DNA of 64,000 bases, from NCBI GenBank assembly GCA_022821085.1, contig JAJEEG010000006.1, forward strand, positions 580,405-644,404, written 5' to 3'. This stretch comes from Candidatus Latescibacterota bacterium (lineage in GTDB: Bacteria > JAAXHH01). The notes under the pieces are model-generated. The model made no database searches, had not been told where the DNA came from, and worked only from the letters and a program-made list of their open reading frames with translations. Below, piece after piece: positions 34,918 to 45,210 of this stretch. Numbering within the stretch: position 1 is the stretch's first letter; each line of letters opens with the position of its first letter. A program made the position numbers and the translations under genes.

Positions 34918-35802
34918 TCAGTCCTTCTCGACAAGCCGGCCCTTCGCGTCATGGCCGACCTCCACGGTGCCGCGGCCCTGCCTTCGTCTGCGCATTCGGT
35001 CCCGGTACCGCAAGGGCATTTCCCGGCGGCGCCACGCGAGGAATCCCCGCTCATGCCGGTCCCGGTTCCGTAGCGACGGCGACGCCGGAATGGCGATGGT
35101 CCCGTGGGTGATGGCGGTCTGCTTGCGGGACAGGGCGACGATTTCCCCTTTGCTCACGATCAGCGTGACGCCGACGTTGGCTTCGACGATGGGCACGCCG
35201 TTCTCCCTGGCCCGGGCGAGCACGGCCCGGTCCTGGGCGCGGGCAGTCGATCCGAAGGAAGGTATGAGCAGGTACCGGGCGCCGTCGAGCACCGGTATGC
35301 GGGCGATATCCGGGTTCCACCGGTCATTGCAGATGACCATGCCTACCCGGCCGAAGGGGGTGTCGAAGGCGCGGCTCTCCTTACCCAGGCGATTGAACCA
35401 CCAGGAACGGTGATGGCCCTCGGCCAACTGCATCTTGTGGTACTTGCCGCGCAGCCGTCCCCGATGGTCGAGGAATACCGCGCAGTTGTAGACTTCGCCC
35501 CGGATCCACTCGGCGAGACCGAAGGCGAGGCACATGTGCAACGATCTCGCGAGTTCCCGGAACCGCCCGATGACCGGGCTGCGCATGGTAAGCGAGACGC
35601 GGTTCATTTCATCCGGCGAGATTTCGCCGTCGATGATTTCGTTGACCACGTAGCCTTCCAGCACGCCTTCCGGTGCGACGGCGAGTTCGGCCCCACCGGC
35701 CGCGGCCTCGCGAAACATCTCTTCCAGCCGGTCCGCGTTCCCCCGCAGGTCCAGCTTGACCGGTTTGAACGAGAGTGCCGCGACGCGCACTTCTCTGAAC
35801 AT
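34918..35802 (-). CDS. carbon-nitrogen hydrolase (nitrilase superfamily amidase)
   Basis: A 294-residue stand-alone nitrilase-fold enzyme with the full catalytic set: Glu45 (APEGVLEG), Lys123 (GKYHKMQL) and Cys158 (VICNDRW). These enzymes hydrolyse amides, carbamoyl groups or nitriles. The protein lacks the features of nitrilases proper and ends in a very basic tail ([14 protein letters not shown]). It is first in a minus-strand group with nadE and the nicotinamidase-like gene, so a link to NAD or glutamine metabolism is possible but unproven. It is separated from nadE by 163 bp. Confidence 0.85.
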   Translation of the reverse strand: MFREVRVAALSFKPVKLDLRGNADRLEEMFREAAAGGAELAVAPEGVLEGYVVNEIIDGEISPDEMNRVSLTMRSPVIGRFRELARSLHMCLAFGLAEWIRGEVYNCAVFLDHRGRLRGKYHKMQLAEGHHRSWWFNRLGKESRAFDTPFGRVGMVICNDRWNPDIARIPVLDGARYLLIPSFGSTARAQDRAVLARARENGVPIVEANVGVTLIVSKGEIVALSRKQTAITHGTIAIPASPSLRNRDRHERGFLAWRRREMPLRYRDRMRRRRQGRGTVEVGHDAKGRLVEKD

Positions 35803-35832
35803 GTTACGCCTCCGGATTACAGGCTAGCAGCA

Positions 35833-35861
35833 TTGCGGTTTAGCGATCAACTCAATATATT
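35833..35861 (+). promoter_or_regulatory. candidate promoter for queC
   Basis: TTGCGG (35833-35838) and TATATT (35856-35861) are separated by 17 bp. The -10 box is good and the -35 box moderate. I see no recognisable preQ1 riboswitch between this and the start codon. Confidence 0.4.
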
Positions 35862-35937
35862 GCGCTCGATCGCGTCTTCGCAACGGTGGCATAATCTGCG
35901 CCGGTTTGCTGTACACTTCCTGATGAATAGGGCTGCC

Positions 35938-36624
35938 ATGAGGGATGCCGTCGTACTGCTCAGCGGAGGGGTCGATTCGGCGACCTCGCTCGCCATTGCC
36001 CGGCACGAAGGATACGCGTGCCACGCCATCACCTTCGACTACGGTCAGCGCCACCGTTTCGAGCTCGAAGCGGCAAAGCGCGTCGCCGAGTCCATGGGGG
36101 TGGGACGCCACGTGACCATACCCTTCGACCTGCGGGCCATCGGCGGGTCCGCGTTGACGGACGACATCCCCTTGCCCAGGGACCAGGATCCAGCGTCCAT
36201 GGCCGGGCAGATTCCATCCACCTATGTGCCGGCCCGCAACACCATCTTCCTTTCCTTCGCAATGGGCTGGGCCGAAGTACTCGGCGCATTCGACCTGTAC
36301 ATCGGCGCCAACGCCATCGATTACAGCGGCTATCCCGACTGCCGGCCCGAATACATCGCGGCCTTCGAGCACCTGGCCAACCTGGCCACACGCGCGGGAG
36401 TGACCGGCGAGGGCCGATTCAACATCCACGCGCCGCTCATCGAAATGTCCAAGGCCGATATCCTGCGTACCGGCGTCCGGCTCGGGGTGGACTACGCCCT
36501 CACGACGAGTTGCTACGACCCGGCGGACGACGGGGCGGCCTGCGGACGTTGCGACGCCTGCATCCTGCGGCGAAACGGTTTCGAAGAAGCCGGTATAGTG
36601 GATCCGACGCGATACGCCTCATGA
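35938..36624 (+). CDS. queC: 7-cyano-7-deazaguanine synthase
   Basis: A 228-residue enzyme that converts 7-carboxy-7-deazaguanine to preQ0 with ATP and ammonia, on the way to queuosine in tRNA. The PP-loop [17 protein letters not shown] is near the N-terminus. The zinc-binding cysteines are in TTSCYD and [14 protein letters not shown], as in all QueC. The track ORF starts 834 bp earlier, antisense to the amidase gene; the ATG at 35938 with AGGG upstream gives the normal length, and ATG 35923 is an alternative. It converges with hrpA and overlaps its end by 6 bp. Other queuosine genes are not in the window. Confidence 0.95.
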   Translation: MRDAVVLLSGGVDSATSLAIARHEGYACHAITFDYGQRHRFELEAAKRVAESMGVGRHVTIPFDLRAIGGSALTDDIPLPRDQDPASMAGQIPSTYVPARNTIFLSFAMGWAEVLGAFDLYIGANAIDYSGYPDCRPEYIAAFEHLANLATRAGVTGEGRFNIHAPLIEMSKADILRTGVRLGVDYALTTSCYDPADDGAACGRCDACILRRNGFEEAGIVDPTRYAS

Positions 36625-39600
36625 AGCTTCCGGCCCGCGGAAGCCCGCGTCGATCCGGGACAAGAGGTCCTGCAGTCTTATCGGCGAAACGGTCCGTCCG
36701 GTCCCCAGCTCCTGGGCGAATACCGACACGCGGTACTCCTCGAGCATCCATCTGAATTCATCCATCAGGGCGGGATCCACGTCGTCCCGGGTCTTCAGTG
36801 ACTTGAGCGCATCGTCGAAGGGCTTGATCCGCTCCGCCTTCTTCAAGTCCTTCGATCGGTCTTCCCGGGCCCGGCGGGAACGAATTTCCACCGCCTTGAG
36901 GTATCGGACCAGGTTGGGCAATTCGACGGCGGGTGTATTCCGCAGGAAATCGGGTGGAAACAACCGGTCGAGATCGTCTTCCATGCCGGGGTAGGCATCT
37001 GGCTTCCCGGGTTTTACCCCCACAATTCGTTCCAGCGCTTCCATCTGTTGCCGAAACCATTGCGGTAGCTTCCTCAGCAGCCCCTGCGCGGTCTCCACGT
37101 CCTCTTCGAAGCGCCTGGCCGTCAGTGGATACAGGGGTTCACGGGTGAACAGGGCGGCCAGGAGGTGATCGTAAGCGGAATCCAGCAGCGCTTCGGGCCC
37201 GCCGGCATGGTCCGCCAGGCCAGGGAGGTCCCGAAGAAACGCCAGGTCCCGGCGCAGCCAGGCCATTTCTTCGCCCATCCGTCGTTCGAGCAGGCGAACC
37301 AGACCCTTGCGGCTCTCCCGCAGCGCCTCATGCCGGTCCCTGAACAGACGCAGGTCCACCAGGTCGTCATCGGCCTGCAGTCCGGGATAGGCGTACTGCG
37401 GCACGGTTCCCGATACTCCGATTTCGACCCTTTCGGGCAGGTCGCCGACCGACCAGTCCCGCAGGTCATATTTCTCCCAGCATTCCGCCGCTTTCCGCCA
37501 TCCTTCGGATTCGACGGCGGCGGCGCGGCCCACGACTTCGGCGTGCAGCCGGTCCGGATCGCGGGTGGAAAGGACGGTGCTCCCGTCCTCTGCAGTCACC
37601 AGGACGCGCATATTCAGGTGATCGGGTACGGAATCGGGCGACCAGTCCGCCGGGTCGATTTCGACCCCGTGCCGCCTGGCGATGTAGGCCGCGAGCGCAT
37701 TGGTCAGGGAGGAAGCGGAGGGATCCAGGTCCTCCGCGATCGTCCGGGCCGTTTCCGGAATGGGTACGAGCGGCTTGCGTTTCCTTCCGGGCAGCCCCCG
37801 GAGCAGGGCTTCGATCTTCTCGCGCAGCAGGCCTGGCACGAGCCATTCCAGCGTTTCGGGATCCAGCAGATGAACCCTGTCGACAGGGAGCGAAAGGGTG
37901 ACCCCATCCTCTTCCCGGCCCGGCCGGCAGGCATATTGCAGGGGAAGCAGATCGCCTTCCAGGTTGAAAAGCTCCGGAAAACCTTCCGGCCGGCCTGGCT
38001 CGCCTGGTCCGATCGGCCGGTCCGGCCCGCCTTCTTCTTCCGCGGTTCCCGTGAGATCCCCGATTTCCATGTGCAGGAAGGAAGCGTTGTCCGCTACGGC
38101 GGACTTCATAAGCCGGTTGAGATCATGAATCGACGATACCCCGGAGATCCGTTCTTCGTAGAACCGGAAGGCGGTCTCGTCGAGATCGACGCGATAGGCG
38201 TTCCGGTGTTGAAGCAGCCAGATCTCGGCATCCCGTCGTATCCCGCGGTTATGTTCCAGGAAGTCATGGGGGGCTTGCAGGTCATCACCGACGAGTGCCT
38301 CGCGTATGAAAATACGCGTCGCGTCATCGGGATCGATCTTCTTATAGTCGACGGTCCGGCGGGCGACCATCATGCCGTACAGGTGCAGCGTTTCCGTGGC
38401 CTTCACCCGCTCGGCGGACCGGTCCCATCCCTGGTCGGAAAAGGAAGCGCGGCACAGGTGGCGGCCCAGTTCGGCGGCCCACCCGGGCTGTATCCGGGCC
38501 ACCGTGCGCGCATAGAGCCGGTTGGTCTCGACCATCTCCGCTGCCACGATCCAGGGGGCGGCGCCCGACCCGTCCCGTGGTGCGTCCGATCCCTCCTGTC
38601 CGGGTTTCCCGTCTCCCCGTCGGGCCGGTTTTTTCTCCGGGTGCCGGTCGACCGGTTTCCTTCGAAAGAGGCCGGAACCGGGGAAGATCATGGCGGTGCG
38701 GTTCCGGGTCCCGGTATAGAGATTGCCTTCCCGGTGTTCCGCGACCTGGCTGAGCAGTCCACTGAGGATCGACCGGTGGATCGCGTCGTAGTGTGCGCTA
38801 CCCGTACGTCCCGCACTTCCCGGCCGGCCGCGGAAACCGCCCGATTCCCGAAGCGCACGGCGGAGTTGCACGTAGATATCGCGCCATTCGCGCATGCGGT
38901 TGTAGGACAGGTAGTGTTGCCGGCAGAACCTGCGCATGGCGGACTGGGTCTGCAGGTGCTCGAAAGTACCGTGGAAAGCCTCCCAGATATTGAGCAGGGT
39001 CAGGAAATCCGAGGTCCGGTTCCTGAACTTGCGGTGTTCGGCGTCCGCCTGTTCCTGCTGGTCGAGCGGCCTTACGCGAGGGTCCTGTATGCTGATGGCC
39101 GACGCGATCACGAGGACCTCCTGCAGGACGCCTTCCTGACGGGCCTGCAGCAGCATGCGCGACACCGTGGGCGACACCGGCAGTCTCGCCATGTCCCTGC
39201 CCCGTCCGGTCAGCCGCCGTTCCCGGTCGATGGCCCCCAGTTCGGCGAGCAGCTGGAACCCGTCCCGGATCGCCTGGGGCGTGGGTGGATCGAGAAAGGG
39301 GAAGGCGTGGACGTCGCCCAGTTTCAGCGCCAGCATGCGCAGGATGACCTCCGCGAGATTGGCGCGCTGCAACTCGGGCGTGGTGAATTCCGGCCGACCG
39401 GCCAGGTCGGCCTCGCTGTAAAGCCGGAGGCAGACGCCTCCCGACACGCGTCCGCACCGTCCGGCCCGCTGCAGGGCGCTGCTTCTCGATATGGGCTCGA
39501 TGGGCAGGCGCTGGGTGCGGGTCCTTGCGGCGTACCGGCTGATCCGCGCGAGACCGGTATCGACGACGTACTTGATGCGCGGTATGGTCAGCGAGGTCTC

Positions 39601-40734
39601 GGCGACGTTCGTGGCCACGACGATGCGCCGGTTGTTCCCCGGCCGGAAGACCCGCTGCTGGTCCGCGTTGGTCAGCCGGCCGAAGAGCGGAAGCACGTCG
39701 GTGTGGCGGTAGGACCGGCCTTCCAGTCTCCTGCGCGTCTCGTGAATGTCCTTCTCCGTGGGGAGAAACACCAGGATGTCGCCCCGGCCGGGTTCTTCCA
39801 TGATCCTTTCGACCGCGTCCACCGCCCCGTCGACATAGGTATATACTTCGGCTTCACCCCGGATATCCTCGACGGGAAGGTGGCGGATCTCCACCGGGTG
39901 CAGGCGTCCGGAAACTTCGACGACCGGCGCCTGGCCGAAGGCGTTCGAGAATGCGGCGGCGTCGATCGTCGCCGAGGTGACCACGATCTTGAGATCCTTC
40001 CTGCGCCGGATCAGCAGACGCAGGTAACCGAGCAGGAAGTCGATGTTCAGGCTGCGTTCGTGGGCCTCGTCGATGATGACCGTATCGTATTCAAGCAGGT
40101 CCGGGTCGTGCTGAATCTCGGCGAGCAGCATGCCGTCGGTCATCATCTTGATGCGGGTCTCGGCCACGGTCTCGTCCGTGAACCGGATCTTGCATCCGAC
40201 TTCTCGTCCCCAGGTCGCGCCGAGCTCCTCGGCGATGCGGCGCGAGACCGACAGCGCCGCGACGCGGCGGGGCTGCGTGCACGCGATGCGGCCGTATACG
40301 CCCCGGCCGGCTTCGAGACAGATCCGCGGCAGTTGCGTCGTCTTGCCCGAACCCGTCTCCCCCGTCACGATGACCACCGGGTGGCCGCGTAGGGTTTCGA
40401 GGATTTCATCTTTCCGGGTTGAAATGGGCAACTGGCGGTCGATGTCGACAGCGGGGTCCGCGCGGAGGCGCGCCTCCACGAGGCCGGCCGAAGCGGCCGC
40501 CTGCTCTTTCAGTTTACGAAGTCGACCGTGGTCCTCGCCCCCGCTCCCTTTCCCACCGGCGCCGCGCGCACCGCTCCCACTCCCGTTCCTGCTTCCGCCG
40601 CGCGCACCGTTCCCGCCGCGCGCACCGCGCGACCTTTTCAGTCCACGCTGGATGTCCCGCCGGTCCTTGAGCGTGCAGCGGGGGAGCAGGTCCCGGATCT
40701 CGGCCGCCAGCCTATGGTACGTGGAGGCATCCAC
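36619..40734 (-). CDS. hrpA: DEAH-box ATP-dependent RNA helicase HrpA
   Basis: A 1371-residue DEAH/RHA helicase. Motif I is [18 protein letters not shown] (about 122-139), motif [17 protein letters not shown], motif III TSATID, and motif [14 protein letters not shown]. The usual HrpA C-terminal extension (DUF3418) is complete. HrpA is linked to rescue of stalled ribosomes and mRNA processing in other bacteria. An extra Gly/Arg/Ser-rich repeat (residues 36-67) lies before the helicase core. Translation starts at GTG, whose first base overlaps the nupC stop (TAGTG), indicating coupling within a GT2-nupC-hrpA operon. Confidence 0.95.
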   Translation of the reverse strand: MDASTYHRLAAEIRDLLPRCTLKDRRDIQRGLKRSRGARGGNGARGGSRNGSGSGARGAGGKGSGGEDHGRLRKLKEQAAASAGLVEARLRADPAVDIDRQLPISTRKDEILETLRGHPVVIVTGETGSGKTTQLPRICLEAGRGVYGRIACTQPRRVAALSVSRRIAEELGATWGREVGCKIRFTDETVAETRIKMMTDGMLLAEIQHDPDLLEYDTVIIDEAHERSLNIDFLLGYLRLLIRRRKDLKIVVTSATIDAAAFSNAFGQAPVVEVSGRLHPVEIRHLPVEDIRGEAEVYTYVDGAVDAVERIMEEPGRGDILVFLPTEKDIHETRRRLEGRSYRHTDVLPLFGRLTNADQQRVFRPGNNRRIVVATNVAETSLTIPRIKYVVDTGLARISRYAARTRTQRLPIEPISRSSALQRAGRCGRVSGGVCLRLYSEADLAGRPEFTTPELQRANLAEVILRMLALKLGDVHAFPFLDPPTPQAIRDGFQLLAELGAIDRERRLTGRGRDMARLPVSPTVSRMLLQARQEGVLQEVLVIASAISIQDPRVRPLDQQEQADAEHRKFRNRTSDFLTLLNIWEAFHGTFEHLQTQSAMRRFCRQHYLSYNRMREWRDIYVQLRRALRESGGFRGRPGSAGRTGSAHYDAIHRSILSGLLSQVAEHREGNLYTGTRNRTAMIFPGSGLFRRKPVDRHPEKKPARRGDGKPGQEGSDAPRDGSGAAPWIVAAEMVETNRLYARTVARIQPGWAAELGRHLCRASFSDQGWDRSAERVKATETLHLYGMMVARRTVDYKKIDPDDATRIFIREALVGDDLQAPHDFLEHNRGIRRDAEIWLLQHRNAYRVDLDETAFRFYEERISGVSSIHDLNRLMKSAVADNASFLHMEIGDLTGTAEEEGGPDRPIGPGEPGRPEGFPELFNLEGDLLPLQYACRPGREEDGVTLSLPVDRVHLLDPETLEWLVPGLLREKIEALLRGLPGRKRKPLVPIPETARTIAEDLDPSASSLTNALAAYIARRHGVEIDPADWSPDSVPDHLNMRVLVTAEDGSTVLSTRDPDRLHAEVVGRAAAVESEGWRKAAECWEKYDLRDWSVGDLPERVEIGVSGTVPQYAYPGLQADDDLVDLRLFRDRHEALRESRKGLVRLLERRMGEEMAWLRRDLAFLRDLPGLADHAGGPEALLDSAYDHLLAALFTREPLYPLTARRFEEDVETAQGLLRKLPQWFRQQMEALERIVGVKPGKPDAYPGMEDDLDRLFPPDFLRNTPAVELPNLVRYLKAVEIRSRRAREDRSKDLKKAERIKPFDDALKSLKTRDDVDPALMDEFRWMLEEYRVSVFAQELGTGRTVSPIRLQDLLSRIDAGFRGPEAS
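40545..40632 (+). repeat. GCGCACCG/TCCCGCC low-complexity repeat in hrpA
   Basis: Recurrent units around CGCGCACCG and CTCCCGTTCCT encode, on the minus strand, a Gly/Arg/Asn/Ser-rich stretch ([20 protein letters not shown]) near the HrpA N-terminus. Confidence 0.75.
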
Positions 40735-41933
40735 TACATCAGCAGGCCCGCCACGGTGGCGGTCATGTTGGCGGCCAGGGCGCCGCCGATCATGGACCGG
40801 ATACCGAACCGGGCGATGTCCTTGCGCCGTTCAGGAACCAGTCCGCCGATCCCTCCGATCATGATCGCGATGGTCCCGAAGTTGGCGAAGCTGCACAGCG
40901 CGTACGTGGCGATGGCGAACGACCGTTCCGACAGTTGCGCCTGCATGGCGCTGAGGTCCTGGTAGGCGAGGAATTCGTTCAGGATGGTTTTCTTGCCGAT
41001 CAACATCCCCACGGCCTGGGCGTCTTCCCATGCCACGCCCATGAACAGGGCCAGCGGCGCGCAGAGCCATCCGAGCATACGTTCTAGGGAAAGCGGTTCG
41101 CCACCCACGTAAGGGGCGAGCCCCACCGCCCAGTTGAACAGGCTGACGAAGGCGATGGCTATGATGAGCATGGCCGCCACGTTCAGCGCCAGTCTCAACC
41201 CGTCCGAAGCGCCGCTGCAGGCCGCATCGATGAAGTTGACCCCCGGTTTCGGGACGTCTACGGTCACGACACCCAGGGTACGGGAGGTTTCGGTCTCGGG
41301 GGTCATGATCTTGGCTACGACCAGCGCCGCGGGCGCCGACATGAGCGAGGCGGCCAGGAGATGGCCGGCGTCGGCCCCCAGGGCGACGTAGGCGGCCAGC
41401 ACGGAACCCGCCACCGTCGCCATGCCGGAGGTCATCACGGCCATGATTTCGGACCGGGTCATAGTCTTCAGGTAGGGCAGGATGACGAGCGGCGCGGTGG
41501 ATGCGCCGAGATAGACGTTCGCCGCCGCGGCCATGGATTCCGATCCTGAAGCGCCCATGACGCGAACCATGACCCGGGCCATCTGCCGGACGATCCATTG
41601 GATGCAGCCCAGGTAGAACAGGATCGAGGTAATGGAGGACACGAAGATGATCATCGGGAGCACGGAAAAACCGAACAGCGCGGTTTCCACCAGGTCGCCG
41701 AAGACGAACCGCGCTCCCTCGTTGGAGAAGGCGATCACCTTGTTGACGGCCAGCCGGGCCACGTCGAACACCACCTGGCCGGGCGCCGTGTGCAGCAGCA
41801 GCAGGGCCAGCAGTCCCTGCAGGGCCAGGCCACTGCCGATGAGCCGCCAGTTCAGCCGCCTGCGGTTTTCCGACAGCAACCAGGCGATGGCCAGGAGAAC
41901 GACAAGGCCGAAGAGGCCGAAGACACGTTCCAT
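40734..41933 (-). CDS. concentrative nucleoside transporter (NupC/CNT family)
   Basis: A 399-residue inner-membrane symporter of the CNT family, which imports nucleosides with H+ or Na+. Typical segments include SMAAAANVYLGASTAPLVIL, which contains part of the substrate site, and LNVAAMLIIAIAFVSLFNWA, LMGK-like IGKKTILNEFLAY and ATYALCSFANFGTIAIMIGG near the end. About ten transmembrane helices are visible. It lies 3 bp after the GT2 gene and is coupled to hrpA. The pyrimidine and NAD genes nearby give no specific hint about preferred substrate. Confidence 0.93.
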   Translation of the reverse strand: MERVFGLFGLVVLLAIAWLLSENRRRLNWRLIGSGLALQGLLALLLLHTAPGQVVFDVARLAVNKVIAFSNEGARFVFGDLVETALFGFSVLPMIIFVSSITSILFYLGCIQWIVRQMARVMVRVMGASGSESMAAAANVYLGASTAPLVILPYLKTMTRSEIMAVMTSGMATVAGSVLAAYVALGADAGHLLAASLMSAPAALVVAKIMTPETETSRTLGVVTVDVPKPGVNFIDAACSGASDGLRLALNVAAMLIIAIAFVSLFNWAVGLAPYVGGEPLSLERMLGWLCAPLALFMGVAWEDAQAVGMLIGKKTILNEFLAYQDLSAMQAQLSERSFAIATYALCSFANFGTIAIMIGGIGGLVPERRKDIARFGIRSMIGGALAANMTATVAGLLM

Positions 41934-41936
41934 GGG

Positions 41937-43463
41937 CTATCCTTGGCTTGCGGTTCCCGGCCACAGGGAGGCCAGGCCGACGTACAGGTAACCGGCGAAG
42001 AACAGGCACAGGAAGGGTATGGAAGCGTAAATGCCGTTGATGGCCGTGTAGTAGATCAGCAGGCCGAAATGCACGGCAAAAAGCAGTTCCAGCGCGGGAA
42101 GCCAGTTTCGGTTCCCTCGGTAGCGCAGACCGCGCCATGAGGCCGTCTGGTTCAATGCGGTCGCCTCGTTCTCGTGGCCCGCCTCGTTCCCGTGGCCCGC
42201 CTTCCCGAGGATGCCGTATTTGGGCGTCCGCTGGAAACCCGACTTGAGGTTCAGCAGCGCCTCCAGGACGGCCCGCGTGTTGTTGAGGCAGATGCCGATG
42301 CCGATGGACATGAGCACGGGGAGGTAAAAGGGGGACCATATCCACCGCGGGCGGTTTATTTCGTATTGCGCGAACAGATAGAAGAGCGATACGGAAACCG
42401 TGGCCGCGCAGAGAAAGGGCAGGTCGATCCAGAAGGAATTGATCCATCCGGCCTGCACCCGGATCACGATGGATGGAAAGATCAGGACCGAGAGCAGCAG
42501 CATGAGCAGGTAGGCCATGTTGTTCGTGAGGTGATAGGTCGCTTCCAGCTTGAAACGGAAGGGCAGCGCGCTGCGCCATACCGGGGGAAGCATTTTCTTC
42601 GCGGTCTGTATGGACCCCTTGGACCACCGGTGCTGCTGGGTCTTGAAGGCGTTCATTTCCACGGGGAGTTCGGATGGCGTGGCGACTTCCTCCAGGAATA
42701 CGAAGCGCTGGCCCCGGAGTTGCGCGCGGTAGCTCAGGTCGAGGTCCTCGGTCAGCGTGTCGTGCTGCCAGCCGCCGGCTGCCTCGATGCACTCCCGGCG
42801 CCAGATCCCCGCCGTCCCGTTGAAGTTGAAAAACCGCCCCGACCGGTTCCGGGCGCCGTGCTCCATGACGAAATGGCCGTCCAGCATGATCGCCTGAACC
42901 CGGGTCAGGATCGAGTAGCCCCGGTTGAGATAGGACCACCGGGTCTGTACCAGGCCCACCCGCTCGTCACGGAACCGGTGCATGGTGTTCCTGAGGAAAT
43001 CCGACGGCGGGATGAAGTCGGCGTCGAAAATCGCGATGTACGCGCCGCGTGCCACCTCGAGCCCCTCCTGCAACGCCCCCGCCTTGTATCCGGTGCGTTC
43101 CTTCCGGTGAAGGTAGTGGATATCGATACCGGCCGACCGGTGACGTTCGACGCAACGTGCCGCAAGTCCGCGGGTTTCGTCGGTCGAATCGTCCAGTACC
43201 TGTATTTCCAGCCGGTCGCGGGGATAGTCGATGCGGCAGACGGCGTCGATGAGCCTTTCGACCACGTACTGTTCGTTGTAGAGGGGCAGCTGAACGGTGA
43301 CCGCGGGCGCCGGATCTCCCAGGGCTTCCGGCTTTACACGCCTGGCCCGGTCCTTATATTTGTAGTACAGATACACCATCAGGTACCGGTGGATCCCGTA
43401 GACCGCGAGCAGGAACAGGACAAGGAAATAGAGAAGTATGAAGATCAGCGAGAGATAGCTCAT
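41937..43463 (-). CDS. family 2 glycosyltransferase, processive, membrane-bound
   Basis: A 508-residue integral membrane GT2 enzyme resembling beta-glycan and glucan synthases. An N-terminal helix (LIFILLYFLVLFLLAVYGI) precedes the catalytic domain with VTVQLPLYNEQYVVERLIDA, VLDDSTDE, AIFDADF, TLTEDLDLSYR and the QxxRW motif QQHRWSKG, followed by at least four C-terminal helices. It probably polymerises or extends a polysaccharide or glycolipid at the inner membrane. The linker GHGNEAGHENEA before the last helices is a short duplication. Its ATG lies two bases from the divergent GT-C gene's ATG. Confidence 0.9.
   Translation of the reverse strand: MSYLSLIFILLYFLVLFLLAVYGIHRYLMVYLYYKYKDRARRVKPEALGDPAPAVTVQLPLYNEQYVVERLIDAVCRIDYPRDRLEIQVLDDSTDETRGLAARCVERHRSAGIDIHYLHRKERTGYKAGALQEGLEVARGAYIAIFDADFIPPSDFLRNTMHRFRDERVGLVQTRWSYLNRGYSILTRVQAIMLDGHFVMEHGARNRSGRFFNFNGTAGIWRRECIEAAGGWQHDTLTEDLDLSYRAQLRGQRFVFLEEVATPSELPVEMNAFKTQQHRWSKGSIQTAKKMLPPVWRSALPFRFKLEATYHLTNNMAYLLMLLLSVLIFPSIVIRVQAGWINSFWIDLPFLCAATVSVSLFYLFAQYEINRPRWIWSPFYLPVLMSIGIGICLNNTRAVLEALLNLKSGFQRTPKYGILGKAGHGNEAGHENEATALNQTASWRGLRYRGNRNWLPALELLFAVHFGLLIYYTAINGIYASIPFLCLFFAGYLYVGLASLWPGTASQG
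42162..42197 (+). repeat. 18-bp tandem repeat in the GT2 gene
   Basis: CGCCTCGTTCTCGTGGCC and CGCCTCGTTCCCGTGGCC lie head to tail, differing at one base. They encode the minus-strand peptide GHGNEAGHENEA. Confidence 0.85.
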
Positions 43464-43465
43464 AC

Positions 43466-44908
43466 ATGTCCGTTTCTGCTTACAGCATCCCGGCCGGATT
43501 CACTGAACGGCTTGCCCCGATAGCCATTCCCGGTCTCCTGCTCGTGGCCGCTTGTGTTGTCATAGTGGCCATCGGCGACCTGCGGGCGGGACTGATCGGA
43601 CCAGGCGGACCAGGCGGACCAGGCGGACCAGGCGGACCAGGCGGACCGTACGACCCTGACGCGTTCCTGCCTGCCTTCCTGTCCTCGCGGGTGGCCCTGC
43701 CGGACGCCCTGCTGCTGTTCTGGATTCCCTTCGCCGCGGCATTCATTGCCTATACAGTCGCCGTCGTCCACCAGGTCCGGGCCGGCGCGGCGCCGGGCCG
43801 GAGTACGCTCTGGTTCATCCTGGCCGCGGCCATCCTTTGCCGCGTCATCCTGCAGTTCAGTCCCCCCACCCTGTCCGACGACATCTACCGGTACCTCTGG
43901 GACGCCAGGATGCAGTTCCAGGGTGTCAACCCCTACGTGCATGCCCCGGACAGCGAAGCGATCGCCCACCTGCGGGATGAATACCATGGAGGGATCAACA
44001 ACAAGGACGTCCCCACGGTCTATCCGCCCCTGATGCAGGCGGCCTTCATGGCCGCGGCGTATCTGTGGTACAGTCCCGCTTCGATGAAACTGCTTTTCAC
44101 CCTGTGCGACGTGGGCGTGATCATCCTCACGATCCTGATGCTCGGCCGCCGGAACCTTCCGCGGGAGCGCGTGCTCATCTACGCCTGGAATCCCCTCGTC
44201 CTGGTCGAAATCGCGGGTAGCGGCCACAACGACTCGCTGCCGGTCGTCCTCATGCTCGCCGCTTTGCTGGCCGTGGACGGCCTCCGTCCGGTCCGGGCGG
44301 TCGCCTGGCTGGCCCTTTCCATGCTCGCCAAGTGGTTCACCGCCATGCTTGTCCCGTCCTTCTTCCTGAAAATACGTCGCATCAGCCCGTTCTGGCTGAT
44401 TCCGGTCCTGCTGCTCGCCGGTTACCTGCCCTATCTCGGCGCCGGGCCGGACCTGTTCAGTGGACTCCTGGTCTACGGCGACAAATGGCGGTTCAACGAC
44501 AGTCTCTTCTCGATCTTCTTCTACCTGACGGATTCGCTGAACGCGTCCAAGATCATCGCGGGTTTGCTCTTCGCCGCCCTGGTCGCGTACTGCGCGGTCA
44601 GGGTAACGGATCCGTTCCGTTCGGCCTTCGTACTGCTCGGAGGCTATCTCCTGCTCACGCCCACGGTGCAGCCCTGGTACCTGGTCTGGATCATCCCCTT
44701 CCTCTGCCTGTACCCCAATCCGGCGTGGATCCTGCTGTCCGGCCTGGCCGCCCTTTCGTACCATGTCGTGATCGGGTTCGTCCTCACCGGGACCTGGGAA
44801 GAGGAAACATGGGTCCGCTATGTGCAGTACGTCCCCTTCTACGGCCTGTTGATCGCGCAGTCCCTGAAGGACGGATCGTGGCGCAACGCGCTGAAACCGG
44901 CTTCCTGA
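43466..44908 (+). CDS. GT-C-fold polyprenyl-phosphate-dependent glycosyltransferase-like membrane protein
   Basis: A 480-residue protein with about ten or eleven transmembrane helices. The loop LSDDIYRYLWDARMQFQGVN, after the second or third helix, carries the acidic pair of GT-C glycosyltransferases, and NPYVHAP and VYPPLMQ follow as in GT87/mannosyltransferase-like proteins. It would use a lipid-linked sugar on the outer face of the inner membrane. After the first helix is a pure Gly-Gly-Pro repeat (about residues 45-61) in what should be an external loop. Divergent pairing with the GT2 enzyme suggests a shared surface-glycan pathway. Confidence 0.82.
   Translation: MSVSAYSIPAGFTERLAPIAIPGLLLVAACVVIVAIGDLRAGLIGPGGPGGPGGPGGPGGPYDPDAFLPAFLSSRVALPDALLLFWIPFAAAFIAYTVAVVHQVRAGAAPGRSTLWFILAAAILCRVILQFSPPTLSDDIYRYLWDARMQFQGVNPYVHAPDSEAIAHLRDEYHGGINNKDVPTVYPPLMQAAFMAAAYLWYSPASMKLLFTLCDVGVIILTILMLGRRNLPRERVLIYAWNPLVLVEIAGSGHNDSLPVVLMLAALLAVDGLRPVRAVAWLALSMLAKWFTAMLVPSFFLKIRRISPFWLIPVLLLAGYLPYLGAGPDLFSGLLVYGDKWRFNDSLFSIFFYLTDSLNASKIIAGLLFAALVAYCAVRVTDPFRSAFVLLGGYLLLTPTVQPWYLVWIIPFLCLYPNPAWILLSGLAALSYHVVIGFVLTGTWEEETWVRYVQYVPFYGLLIAQSLKDGSWRNALKPAS
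43598..43647 (+). repeat. five perfect 9-bp units (GGACCAGGC) in the GT-C gene
   Basis: GGACCAGGC is repeated five times without error, followed by GGACC. It encodes a (Gly-Pro-Gly)n collagen-like stretch. The absence of substitutions suggests recent expansion or ongoing length variation. Confidence 0.95.
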
Positions 44909-45039
44909 ATCACACGGGATTGCACGGCAGCACCGGAGGCATGGCAACCCTGCCGGCGCACCGGCGTAAAGTAACCGGCGCACGCGCCGTATGCAAGGGC
45001 TAAGGCGCCACGCGGCGCGGCGTCGACAGCCGAATTCAA

Positions 45040-45068
45040 TTGACGTAATCCGGTCCCGAATGTACACT
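45040..45068 (+). promoter_or_regulatory. promoter upstream of the SDR gene
   Basis: TTGACG (45040-45045) and TACACT (45063-45068) are separated by 17 bp. The predicted transcript has a leader of about 135 nt that contains the whole decamer array. Confidence 0.55.
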
Positions 45069-45130
45069 CCTCCGCCGTACTCGGCCTGTCGGCCACGTGG
45101 TATTCCTGGCCGCCGGCCCACGCGATTCCC

Positions 45131-45200
45131 AAGCATATCCAGGCATGACCACGCAAGTCCAGGCATGACCACGCATATCCAAGCATATCCAAGCATGACC
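45131..45200 (+). repeat. seven tandem 10-bp units in the SDR leader
   Basis: Consecutive 10-mers AAGCATATCC, AGGCATGACC, ACGCAAGTCC, AGGCATGACC, ACGCATATCC, AAGCATATCC, AAGCATGACC end exactly at GGAGGAATCA-ATG. The consensus is ANGCATRWCC. Confidence 0.9.
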
Positions 45201-45210
45201 GGAGGAATCA

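Larger units (their letters stand above)
44909..45210 (+). other. 302-bp intergenic region with promoter and decamer array
   Basis: No gene is supported here. The first 130 bp show no feature I recognise. A strong promoter-like element lies at 45040-45068 and seven tandem 10-bp units at 45131-45200, directly before the SDR ribosome-binding site. The minus-strand ORF through this region is repeat-driven. Confidence 0.7.

Noticed and set aside
35803-35937. preQ1 riboswitch before queC
   Set aside because: The short leader shows no recognisable preQ1 aptamer; only a promoter-like element was supported.
37165-40392. 1075-residue plus-strand ORF antisense to hrpA
   Set aside because: It mirrors the helicase codon pattern, has no recognisable domain, and hrpA is certain.
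45131-45200. Possible CRISPR array
   Set aside because: Units are 10 bp and contiguous, with no spacers and no cas genes.
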